From CAZAYY01 sp964489525 (GTDB lineage Bacteria; Chloroflexota; Anaerolineae; Anaerolineales; JABWBV01), in assembly GCA_964489525.1 (NCBI GenBank), contig CAZAYY010000014.1:1-64000 (forward strand): 64,000 nt of DNA, written 5' to 3'. Positions 24,536 to 32,078 of the stretch are shown piece by piece. Numbering within the stretch: the first letter of the stretch is position 1; each line of letters opens with the position of its first letter. The notes beneath the pieces were generated by a model. That model searched no databases. It worked only from the letters and a program-made list of their open reading frames with translations, and had not been told where the DNA came from. A program made the position numbers and the translations under genes.

Positions 24536-26431
24536 TTAGCGCCCACCTCCGGCGCAGGCACAGGCGCAGGCACACCCAGCGCAGGCACAGGCGCACCCGC
24601 CGCCGCTTCGGCCTCCGCCGCCGCTGCTCGATCCGCTCGATTTGGAAAGCGCTTCGAAGAAGTCACCCGTGGCTTTATCGAACCCGCTCAGGTTCACCAC
24701 ACCGCCCGAACCGGGCACCGTAATTTTTCCGGGCATAATCGAACCGGCCAGGCCGCCCATGGTGTTTTCTGCCCATCCGGCAAAACCGCCTGCTACATCG
24801 CCAAAGCTGGGGGCGTTCGTTTTACCGCCGCCCGAAGAAGGGATGGAAGGCCCACCGCTGGACATGGTTGGCCGCGGCCCGAAGGCAATCGGACGCACCC
24901 AAACGGGCTGGTAGGGCCGGGGCGCAAACACGGTTGGGTAGTTCTCGTGCATCAGCACCCATTCCATGTTCTTATCCAGGAACTGGTCGCGTTCGGGCAG
25001 TTCGCCCATGTCTTTGGCTTCTTTCCAGGCCCGGCTGACAATCTGTTTGTAATAATCCTGCGTGTCCGAAAGGTCAAACCCTTTGATGCGCTTGGCCACA
25101 TTTTCCAAAAAACCCTTCATGGGGGCCGAAAAGTCCATCTTGGCCAGCGGTTTGCCAGGGCTCTTGTCAATCACCGCCAGGAAAGGTTGTTCGTAGGCGT
25201 GCAGCACGGTGCCTTTATTTTGGGCGGCTTGCTGGCGGGCTTTGGCCAGGTCCTTCGCCTTGACCGGGTCGGCAAATTTAAACTCAGGCGCAATTTCCAC
25301 GGTCAGCGGTTCAGCCGCAACCTGGGCTAAAATGCCCTTTTTCAGCAGACCAAAGACAATCAGGGTAAGCACTTTGTTGATGGGCATTTCCAGCAGCGCT
25401 GCGGCTTCGGGGGCGGTCAGGCCGCGCTTGATGCCGCCGCCTTCCACCTGCGCAATGGGCGGCAGGTAGGTTTTCTTTTTGTTTTTCAGGTGCGCCTCGT
25501 TCAGGGCAAACAGCCCAATCAGCGGCAGCACGGCTGCCAGCATCAGGGTGGGCACCGATACAAACACGCAGAAAAAGATACCCGCGATCATCAGCCAGAG
25601 CATGCCGCCTGTCCCGCCCGTGAAGCGGAAGAACATCACCGAGAACAGCCCCAGGCAAATCAGCCCCAAGATCACCTGCGCGTTGGTGTTGTTTTCAAAC
25701 CACATCAGCGCCAGGTCTATGTTGGTCATGCGCTTCACCCCGGTCATGCCGCGGGTGGGGAAGGATACGCCGACTTCATTCGGACCCGTAAGCTGGACCT
25801 CCATATCCCAGGCCACCACGGTTCGCTCCTGGAAGATGGCTTTTGTGGTGAAGGGCATGGCTTCATTCTGATACAACACCTCTTCGGGCAAAATTCCCGG
25901 CAGCATGTGAATGGCAATTTGCAGCCGGGTGGTGCCGTAGATGTATTCACTGCCGTACCAGGTGGGGGTAATCTGGAAAGAGGCGAAGTCTTCCTGGGTG
26001 GTGTCGCCAAACACCAGGTCGGTCATGGTGAATTCAAAGTGCAGTGTGCCGGTTGCGCCTGGTTGGATGGCCTGCCCGTCCAGGTGAATTTCTACCCCCG
26101 GCGAGACAAACTCCGAAACCCGGATATCGTTCAGCGGCGAACCCCCAATGGAAGCGCTCATGTTGCCGATGTTATAGTTTCTGGTGGGCATGCCAATATC
26201 CACGATGTCAATTGGTGAGGCATTGGGATTGTTGGCAAATGTGATGTCATAGACAATCAAGGTCGAGGCGTCCTCCTGCATGTAAACCTGCATGCGCAGT
26301 TCGGGGACGCTGAAATAGTAGGTTTGCGCCTGGGCCGGGCTGGCCAACAGTGCCAGCGAAAGCAGAACCAGGCCAATCGCCAGGTGGCGGCTCAGCCGGT
26401 CGAGTTTTTGGAGTTTTTCTTGAAAGGTCAT
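24536..26431 (-). CDS. DUF2207-like membrane protein with alternating Cys-Ala C-terminal tail
   Basis: A 631-residue exported membrane protein. A signal peptide covers residues ~1-36 (ending SPAQAQ), then a beta-rich extracytoplasmic domain of ~210 residues, two or three membrane segments at about 245-305, and a cytoplasmic winged-helix-like part (GLTAPEAAALLEMPINKVLT, then LIVFGLLKKGIL) as in DUF2207/YhcF-type proteins. The last ~100 residues are Gly/Ser/Pro-rich and end GGGCACACAGCACACACAGG then GR: seven cysteines alternating with alanine and glycine. I re-read the codons and the tail is real. ATG at 26431 follows GGAGGAACACC. Directly upstream are two PqqD/SPASM radical SAM-type genes and downstream, two bases away, a methyltransferase. 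The tail is therefore the best candidate target of that cassette. Confidence 0.88.
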   Translation of the reverse strand: MTFQEKLQKLDRLSRHLAIGLVLLSLALLASPAQAQTYYFSVPELRMQVYMQEDASTLIVYDITFANNPNASPIDIVDIGMPTRNYNIGNMSASIGGSPLNDIRVSEFVSPGVEIHLDGQAIQPGATGTLHFEFTMTDLVFGDTTQEDFASFQITPTWYGSEYIYGTTRLQIAIHMLPGILPEEVLYQNEAMPFTTKAIFQERTVVAWDMEVQLTGPNEVGVSFPTRGMTGVKRMTNIDLALMWFENNTNAQVILGLICLGLFSVMFFRFTGGTGGMLWLMIAGIFFCVFVSVPTLMLAAVLPLIGLFALNEAHLKNKKKTYLPPIAQVEGGGIKRGLTAPEAAALLEMPINKVLTLIVFGLLKKGILAQVAAEPLTVEIAPEFKFADPVKAKDLAKARQQAAQNKGTVLHAYEQPFLAVIDKSPGKPLAKMDFSAPMKGFLENVAKRIKGFDLSDTQDYYKQIVSRAWKEAKDMGELPERDQFLDKNMEWVLMHENYPTVFAPRPYQPVWVRPIAFGPRPTMSSGGPSIPSSGGGKTNAPSFGDVAGGFAGWAENTMGGLAGSIMPGKITVPGSGGVVNLSGFDKATGDFFEALSKSSGSSSGGGGRSGGGCACACAGCACACACAGGGR

Positions 26432-26448
26432 GGTGTTCCTCCGTTGGT

Positions 26449-27735
26449 TCAGGCTCGAGTGGTGCCAAAAGACCAGCCCGATGGCTCTGCCGGGCATTCG
26501 GCCGCACAAATGGCCAGCCCAGGGCAGACATCGCAGCGGGTTGGGGCGTGCACCCGTTCGCGATAATTCTTAAAAGCAGGGTGCTCCCAAATTTGCCGCC
26601 AGGGGTCGTTCAGCATATTTCCCGCCGAGAAATCGCTGCCGCGTGGGGGGATGACCGCGCCATCGTTCTCGATGCGAATCGAGAAGTCGCTGCCGCAGCG
26701 CGGCCCAGCCAGCACCTGTGCCTGGAGAGATAGAACCGGGTTACGCCGCACGGGCACTTCCCACAGGTAGCGCACCCGGGCTTCAGTGGCTTCTTCTTCC
26801 ACCTGGGCGGCCACCTGGCGCATGGCCTGGGCGGGGATAGCATCCGTGTTTTCCTGGTCGCTGGCGATGGCATAAATGGCCGCATTGGGCACCCGCAGCA
26901 GCAGCAGCGATTCGAGGGTTTCTTCCAGGTGGGGCAGCGTTTCGGGCACCAGCGGAATGTGCCCCACATCGGCTACGCCCAGTTCCTGGGTAAGTTGGAA
27001 GACATTTCGGGCGGCTTCGTGGTCGCCTGCGCCAAAGTAGCGGTCGTGCAGTTCGGGCTGGTGAGAGGCATAGAACACGGTGACGTGGTCTACACCCGCC
27101 TGCGAAAGCTGTTCCAAAAGGCCAGCATGTGCCAGCAGCGGGGTTGCCCGCCCGCTCACGCCGCAAACCAGCCCGGTGTTCTCGGCGAATTCAACGGCTT
27201 TAACCAGTTCGGCGGGGTTAAATTCGTCTGGCAGCAGCAGGGTGACATGGGGAATGGCCGCTTCCCAGGCTTTTTTCATAATGGCCTGCGTATTGCTGCC
27301 AAAAGGCAGCCAGGCTTCCAAAGGGGCCATCAGGCTAGCGCTGTGCGGGTCGAAGGCGGCGTCTTCCAGGTTGGCAATCGGGTAAATATCTCCGGGTGTG
27401 GCCAGTTCCTGCAGCAGGTTTTTCACCCGGGCAATATCGCTGTCCAGGTGTTCCTTAGAAAGCCCACGAAAATATTTGCCCAGTGTGCGCAAAATGGCGC
27501 TTTCCGGCAGGTTTTCCAACAATCCATTGGCAATGGCCACACCCACGGGCGTCAGCCGGGCCGCTGCGGTGGCGTTGGCCACCAGCATCCCGCTGCCATC
27601 GGCTTCCACCCGCAGGTGGTAGCGCACGGGTTGTCCATTGGTCATTTGTTGGAAATGATAAAGGCCGGATGCCACCGGGTTGGCGGCTTGCGAAGGCCGG
27701 GGAACCAGGTGGCGCAAAATAAATGAACGATTCAT
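26449..27735 (-). CDS. PqqD-SPASM protein with degenerate radical SAM domain
   Basis: A 428-residue paralogue of the next gene upstream. Residues ~35-110 match its PqqD-like (peptide-binding) region: YHLRVEADGSGMLVANATAA, then LTPVGVAIANGLLENLPESA. The middle keeps a barrel-like pattern (AGVDHVTVFYASHQPELHDR aligns with AGLNHVQVTLGSSRPEVHDA of the partner), but the strand that should carry CxxxCxxC has no cysteine (LEAWLPFGSN). The C-terminal SPASM-like part keeps a first Cys (GPRCGSDFSIRI), AGNMLNDPWRQIWEHPAF and RCDVCPGLAICAAEC, while one cluster cysteine is lost at VIPPRGS. It probably cannot cleave SAM and may act as a substrate-presenting partner (inference). It starts 18 bases after the intact enzyme gene. 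Confidence 0.85.
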   Translation of the reverse strand: MNRSFILRHLVPRPSQAANPVASGLYHFQQMTNGQPVRYHLRVEADGSGMLVANATAAARLTPVGVAIANGLLENLPESAILRTLGKYFRGLSKEHLDSDIARVKNLLQELATPGDIYPIANLEDAAFDPHSASLMAPLEAWLPFGSNTQAIMKKAWEAAIPHVTLLLPDEFNPAELVKAVEFAENTGLVCGVSGRATPLLAHAGLLEQLSQAGVDHVTVFYASHQPELHDRYFGAGDHEAARNVFQLTQELGVADVGHIPLVPETLPHLEETLESLLLLRVPNAAIYAIASDQENTDAIPAQAMRQVAAQVEEEATEARVRYLWEVPVRRNPVLSLQAQVLAGPRCGSDFSIRIENDGAVIPPRGSDFSAGNMLNDPWRQIWEHPAFKNYRERVHAPTRCDVCPGLAICAAECPAEPSGWSFGTTRA

Positions 27736-27753
27736 ACCATCCTCCTGCAGGTG

Positions 27754-29349
27754 CTAATGGGGTTTCTGCACCTGCACAGTCTCCAAATCAATAAAAGAAA
27801 ATTGACCGGTGCCGCGCACAGCGGATTTAGCCATGCCGGGCGCCGGGACAAACCCCAACTCGTCAAGGGCAATCACGCTGGGGGCGGCTACCTGCTTGGC
27901 GGTACGGCAGCTTCCGCTGCACCCGCCAAAGCCATACGATTCTGCCCCCTCGGCAGTGCGCACCCCATCGCGGGCTTCGCGTTCAATCCGGCACCCCCCG
28001 CCGCACAGCGGCAGGTCGGGGCATTCCCAGCATTTTTCAGGCAGTCCTGCCCAGGCCGGGTTTTGTTCGCGGTCGCGGAAGCTGCGAAACAGTTCGCTGC
28101 GCCAGATGTTTTCCCACGGGTCGTGCAAAATATTACCGGCAGCAACATAATACGACTGGCAGGGCAGCACATCGCCGTTAGGCTCGACGCACAGCGAGTA
28201 TTCCCCGGCGTTGCAGCGTTTGGCACCAATTTCCAGCTCCACCGGGGACATGCGGCAGTATTCAGTGGGGGTATACCACAGGAAGCGCATCCCCAGTTCT
28301 TCGGCCTTGTCGCGCACCCGGATGAGCAGCGCGGGCATAAATTCTTCACGAATGGCAATTTCGTTTTCGTTGCTGTAAAAGCCGCCGCCGGAATAGATCA
28401 TCCCGTTCATGGCAAAGGTGCGGATGCCGAGGCTGTACAGGAATTCGATAATCTCTTCTACATGCCCCATGTTGGCTTGCATCAGCGTTGTGTTGGTAAT
28501 TGTATGGATGCCGCTGGCAATCGCATTGCGAATGCCCTGGACCGTCTGCTCAAACGATTTTGCGCCCATCATGGCGTCGTGCACCTCGGGGCGGGAAGAG
28601 CCTAATGTAACCTGGACATGGTTTAGCCCGGCTTCCGCCAGTTGGCGGGTGAAGTCTCGGCTGCTGCCCATCCGGCGGCCGTTGGTGTTCATGCCCACCA
28701 CATGCCCCAGGCTGTCGGCATAGCGAATGATGTCGAGCAGGTCGGGGTGCAGGGTGGCCTCGCCGCCGGTGAGAATCAGGTGGGGTACGCCCACCTTGTG
28801 GAGCACATCAATTGCCTGGAACCAGGCTTGTTTATTAAGGGAGCCCATCGGGTAGCGGCTGGGTTCGTTGTAGCAGTGCGGGCATTCGTTGTTGCAGCCG
28901 TAGGTTAAGGCGAGGTCCGCTTTAAACGGAGCCTGCACCGGGGTGCTGAACAGGGCGGTGCGCGCCAGGTCGCCCAGGGCGCAGGTTGGGCAACCGTTCG
29001 GGCTGCGCATGCTGTCCACCAGGTCGTACATTTGGGTCACTTCGCCTTCCGCCCGGCCAAAATCCAAAACGCCGTAGCGCCGGCTGAGCTCCGCCAGGGC
29101 GCGCTGTGCCGAAACCCCATCCAGCGCCATCTTCACAATTTCCACCGCAGTTGGGTTCAGGTAGACGACATCGGTGACATCGCGAAACAGCACGCCGCTG
29201 CCATCGGGTTCCACCCGCAAATGCAGCCGGATTTGACCGCCCTCCGGGGTGATTTTATACGTGTGCAGCCCGGGTTCAGGTGCTGGCAGCGGCGCAAAGC
29301 CAGCCCGCCAGCCTGCCAGGCTTTGGGTAAGTGCGCGCAGGTTTACCAT
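27754..29349 (-). CDS. PqqD-radical SAM-SPASM maturase
   Basis: A 531-residue radical SAM enzyme. The N-terminal ~110 residues hold a PqqD-like recognition domain (LNPTAVEIVKMALDG then VSAQRALAELSRRYGVL). The radical SAM core has CNNECPHCYNE (CxxxCxxC), the glycine motif LILTGGEATLHPDLL and VGMNTNGRRM. The SPASM part has RCNAGEYSLCVEPNGDVLPC, AGNILHDPWENIWRSELF and CWECPDLPLCGGGC for auxiliary Fe-S clusters, then a tail with GGCSGSC. Such enzymes install thioether or C-C links or other radical modifications on peptides. The ATG lies inside the stop of the zinc-ribbon gene (ATGGTAA), giving tight coupling. The likely substrate is the Cys-Ala tail of the downstream DUF2207-like protein (inference). 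Confidence 0.94.
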   Translation of the reverse strand: MVNLRALTQSLAGWRAGFAPLPAPEPGLHTYKITPEGGQIRLHLRVEPDGSGVLFRDVTDVVYLNPTAVEIVKMALDGVSAQRALAELSRRYGVLDFGRAEGEVTQMYDLVDSMRSPNGCPTCALGDLARTALFSTPVQAPFKADLALTYGCNNECPHCYNEPSRYPMGSLNKQAWFQAIDVLHKVGVPHLILTGGEATLHPDLLDIIRYADSLGHVVGMNTNGRRMGSSRDFTRQLAEAGLNHVQVTLGSSRPEVHDAMMGAKSFEQTVQGIRNAIASGIHTITNTTLMQANMGHVEEIIEFLYSLGIRTFAMNGMIYSGGGFYSNENEIAIREEFMPALLIRVRDKAEELGMRFLWYTPTEYCRMSPVELEIGAKRCNAGEYSLCVEPNGDVLPCQSYYVAAGNILHDPWENIWRSELFRSFRDREQNPAWAGLPEKCWECPDLPLCGGGCRIEREARDGVRTAEGAESYGFGGCSGSCRTAKQVAAPSVIALDELGFVPAPGMAKSAVRGTGQFSFIDLETVQVQKPH

Positions 29350-29690
29350 TTGGCTTCTTCTTCAATCTGGTAGGTTGCGCCGCAGTGCTCGCAGTTGATG
29401 AACACTGCCCCGGCCTGCATGGACACCGATTTTTTGCTCAGCGGTGCGCCGCAGCTTTTGCAGCTCATCTGCTCCAGGTTGACATTGCCCGTCAGGTCCA
29501 CCTGGTGAACCACGGTGGACTGCTGCTGGATAATTTGGGGTTGGGCGTTGGACAGGTAAATCAACCCACCCGCTCCGGCGATGAGAATAATGCCAATCAC
29601 CAGCCGGAGTATCACACCTTGTGCCCCCACGATGAAAATCAGGCCGACCACACCGAGTGCGGCTGCGATGAGATAGAGAATATATTTCAT
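29343..29690 (-). CDS. Two-TM zinc-ribbon protein, first gene of the cassette
   Basis: A 115-residue protein with two membrane helices (about residues 2-20 and 24-46) and a C-terminal zinc ribbon, CKSCGAPL ... CEHCGATY, facing the cytoplasm if the N-terminus is outside or inside with a hairpin. I placed the start at 29690 because GAGGAGGAAGACCGC precedes that ATG. The stop overlaps the radical SAM start by seven bases, so expression is coupled. No known family name. It may anchor the maturation enzymes at the membrane near the DUF2207-like target (inference). Confidence 0.85.
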   Translation of the reverse strand: MKYILYLIAAALGVVGLIFIVGAQGVILRLVIGIILIAGAGGLIYLSNAQPQIIQQQSTVVHQVDLTGNVNLEQMSCKSCGAPLSKKSVSMQAGAVFINCEHCGATYQIEEEAKW

Positions 29691-29756
29691 GCGGTCTTCC
29701 TCCTCAATCAAGATACGTTTTCCGGGCGCAGGGGTTGCGCCCAGTGTTCCATTTTG

Positions 29757-29762
29757 ATTATA
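29757..29762 (-). promoter_or_regulatory. -10 box of the radical SAM cassette
   Basis: On the minus strand TATAAT (29762-29757) lies 66 bases upstream of the zinc-ribbon start, in the 367-base gap that separates the cassette from the DUF4173-like gene. No clear -35. This supports an independent transcription unit for 29690-23799. Confidence 0.5.
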
Positions 29763-29937
29763 CAACGATTTTTAGAGCGGACGGGTTTGGTTTTTTGGGA
29801 GGCAGGGGTAGCAAAGATTCCTCAGTTGCTGCGTGTGCTTCCCCCATTTCGTGAACAAGGGGTTAAGGAGAATTGGTGTTTTGGGCCTCGAATTGGTTGG
29901 GTGACAGGACCCATCCAACCCAATCGCCGGAAAAACT

Positions 29938-29969
29938 CTAAAGGTTTCAAAAACCTTCAGGGTTTGGAT
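29938..29969. terminator. CCTAAAGGT-type hairpin after the DUF4173-like gene
   Basis: CTCTAAAGGTTTCAAAAACC and TTCAGGGTTT form an imperfect stem, a member of the palindrome family at 23686, 36239 and 40470. It lies about 90 bases past the stop of the minus-strand gene ending at 30058, so it could terminate that transcript before the cassette promoter. Confidence 0.5.
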
Positions 29970-30057
29970 TTCCCCAGGACCAAACAGGGGCACGAAATTT
30001 CGTGCCCCTATTCGATTGCCGGGGATTGATCTTGAACAGGCGACCCCGGAGGGGTGA

Positions 30058-31731
30058 TTAGAACCCGTCTGGATAACAATAGCGCAGCTCACCATTAACT
30101 TCGATCTGGTAGGTTCGCGAGTCGCCATCCGTGACAGGTGGGTAGGCTTTTAATGGTGTGTCCAGGTCATCCAAAATTCGGCTGGCCCGGGCGGTGCTGA
30201 AGTGGAATTCCTGCCAGGATTGCGGCCCAGCCAGGTTTTCCCGGTGGCAAGCCAGGGCAAAACCCAGTTCATCACGTTCTGCGGGTTCCAGGTTGGGGTT
30301 TTCGAAAGCCTTTGCCAGGGCGGGAACGGCATCCGAGGACAGCGAGGCCAGGTATTCGCTGTCTAGCGACCCGCTGCTGCGGTTGTTCACTTCCTGGGCA
30401 GGCAGCAGAAAATGGGCATGGGCCAGGTTTTGGTTGACAATCATGCCGTCAATGTTCACCAGGCTGAACGCGGCCACAAAGCTGGCGGCCCAGAGGAACC
30501 CGGCCAGGATGAAGTGCCGCTCGCGCCCGGTTAGCTCTAAAACCACCAGGGCGGCCAGCAAAACGCCCAGCCAGATCATAAAAATGTGTGAATACATGCG
30601 CAGGCGGGTGAACCCATAAGCCGCTTCATACAGCACCAGCCGCTGGAATGCCGAAACCAAAATGACCCCCAGCAACACAGCCAGCCCAACGACCATGCCG
30701 GAAAAAACCCGCTGCTGCACCGCTTCTGACCGCCGGGCAATGGCGCTCAGACCCATGAACAGCAGCAGGCTGAAGACCACCACCACAATCAGCTCGTTAA
30801 ACCCGCGCCGCGCATACTCCGCATAGGTATACCCGGCCAGGTTGATGTTGGCTTCACCGCCGAAAAAGTAGCGGAACTGGATGAAGACAAAAACCAGGAA
30901 CAGCATTTCGACGCTGCCCAAAATGGTCACCGATTCAGTGAAGCCCAACACCCGCCCCACCAACGGCTTGCCGTTGTTCAGCAGGCTCTCTTTCTGGCTT
31001 TTCAATAAAGCATGGATGAGCACGCCTGCCGCCAGGTAAGCAATGGCCGCAATCCACCACAGATGCGCCAGCAGTTCCTGGATGCGCTCGATGTCGAACC
31101 ATTTAAGAACGTTGTCCAGCCATTGTTCAAAAACCGGGTCGGCCTGGGCGAGCAGGCCCGCAAAAATGATGACCACCGGCAGCGCCAGCAGCAGCCCGCG
31201 CAGCACCGGCAGCACCCGGCGAAAGCCCCCGGTCTTTTGGGTGGGTGCGGATTCTGGGGTGGGCGCCGCTTTGGGCGTCTCCCAGGGGCGTTCTGGGGGA
31301 GTGGTTGGTGCTTCACTGGCTTTGGGCGGGTTCAGCTGATATCCCACCACCCCCAAGACGGCGTTGAGCGCGATTTCAATCATGCTCACCAGGTAGTCCA
31401 ACAGCCCATACTCCGGCCATTTTCCGCCCCGAAAGGTGCGCGCCAGCAGCATCAGCAAGCCCAACGCAGCCAGCAGGCTCAGCGCCTGGGTAAACGGTTC
31501 GCTGCGAACGGAAAACGCCGCGGCAAAATAAACAATCGGAATTACCAATAGAAGGGTTGGGCGCGCCGGACGAATCCCCTCCAGATACGCCAGCAAGAAG
31601 CCCGTTCCCGTGAGCACCAGCAGATACAGGCTGATAACCCACTGTGGGTCGGGTTGTTCCCAAAAGAAGCGGTTAAAGATAAAGCCCAGTAACAAGACGA
31701 ACAGGGTGAAGCGGGTAGTGTTTTTTAGCAT
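30058..31731 (-). CDS. DUF4173/DUF4153-like polytopic membrane protein
   Basis: A 557-residue protein with roughly a dozen membrane segments. The family-like core is LLLALPVVIIFAGLLAQADP VFEQWLDN (split for length), followed by YFFGGEANINLAGYTYAEYA and RGFNELIVVVVFSLLLFMGL, a pattern I associate with DUF4173. The C-terminal ~110 residues are soluble and include a repeated Tyr/Leu-rich part ending RCYPDGF. The function is unknown. I set the start at 31731 (MLKNTTRF, with AGAATTATT upstream) because the longer frame reads into intergenic repeat. A separate transcription unit from the cassette below. Confidence 0.82.
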   Translation of the reverse strand: MLKNTTRFTLFVLLLGFIFNRFFWEQPDPQWVISLYLLVLTGTGFLLAYLEGIRPARPTLLLVIPIVYFAAAFSVRSEPFTQALSLLAALGLLMLLARTFRGGKWPEYGLLDYLVSMIEIALNAVLGVVGYQLNPPKASEAPTTPPERPWETPKAAPTPESAPTQKTGGFRRVLPVLRGLLLALPVVIIFAGLLAQADPVFEQWLDNVLKWFDIERIQELLAHLWWIAAIAYLAAGVLIHALLKSQKESLLNNGKPLVGRVLGFTESVTILGSVEMLFLVFVFIQFRYFFGGEANINLAGYTYAEYARRGFNELIVVVVFSLLLFMGLSAIARRSEAVQQRVFSGMVVGLAVLLGVILVSAFQRLVLYEAAYGFTRLRMYSHIFMIWLGVLLAALVVLELTGRERHFILAGFLWAASFVAAFSLVNIDGMIVNQNLAHAHFLLPAQEVNNRSSGSLDSEYLASLSSDAVPALAKAFENPNLEPAERDELGFALACHRENLAGPQSWQEFHFSTARASRILDDLDTPLKAYPPVTDGDSRTYQIEVNGELRYCYPDGF

Positions 31732-31910
31732 AATAATTCTCCAATGTAGTCTTGGTGGGATGAAGCCAGGCGGTCCCATCCTTGTACGCAGGGTAGAGGT
31801 TTTGCGTAAGATTTATTCTAAAGGTTTTCTCCAACCTGGGTAGGCAAAAATCCTATCAAAAACTGTCAGCGGCGTGCAAATGCTATCTGAAATTGTGCTT
31901 TTCGAATTTT

Positions 31911-31952
31911 CCGTTCCCCCATTTTGCCGTTTTTGGCAAAATGGGGGAACGG
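31911..31952. repeat. Perfect 18-bp hairpin repeat
   Basis: CCGTTCCCCCATTTTGCC (31911-31928) pairs perfectly with GGCAAAATGGGGGAACGG (31935-31952) across GTTTTT. A close relative, TCCCCCCATTTTG/CAAAATGGGGGGA, is at 40841-40871. It lies between divergent genes and is followed by further repeat sequence. Confidence 0.8.
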
Positions 31953-31965
31953 GCGTCAGCCAGAG

Positions 31966-32021
31966 GGGGTGGGGCGGTAACAACATTTGAGTGCTCCCCC
32001 CCCCAGGCTTTGGGGCGGGGA
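31966..32021. repeat. GC-hairpin repeat upstream of thiolase
   Basis: GGCGGTAACAACATTTGAGTG is followed by CCCCAGGCTTTGGGGCGGGG. These are the same two modules as at 14778-14832 but in the opposite order. The open frame that runs through here ahead of the thiolase is an artefact of the repeat. Confidence 0.7.
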
Positions 32022-32078
32022 GAAGATAAGGTAATATGGTACAATGCCACGAGAATTTTGTTGCAAGGAGCAAAACAC

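Noticed and set aside
24533..24596. Arg/Leu/Cys-rich N-terminus of the cassette methyltransferase
   Set aside because: It is the Cys-Ala tail repeat read in another frame; the GTG at 24533 with GGAGGTG upstream is the likely start.
31893..32078. N-terminal extension of the thiolase
   Set aside because: It reads through a hairpin and a GC repeat; the ATG at 32079 has a good ribosome-binding site and matches the family start.
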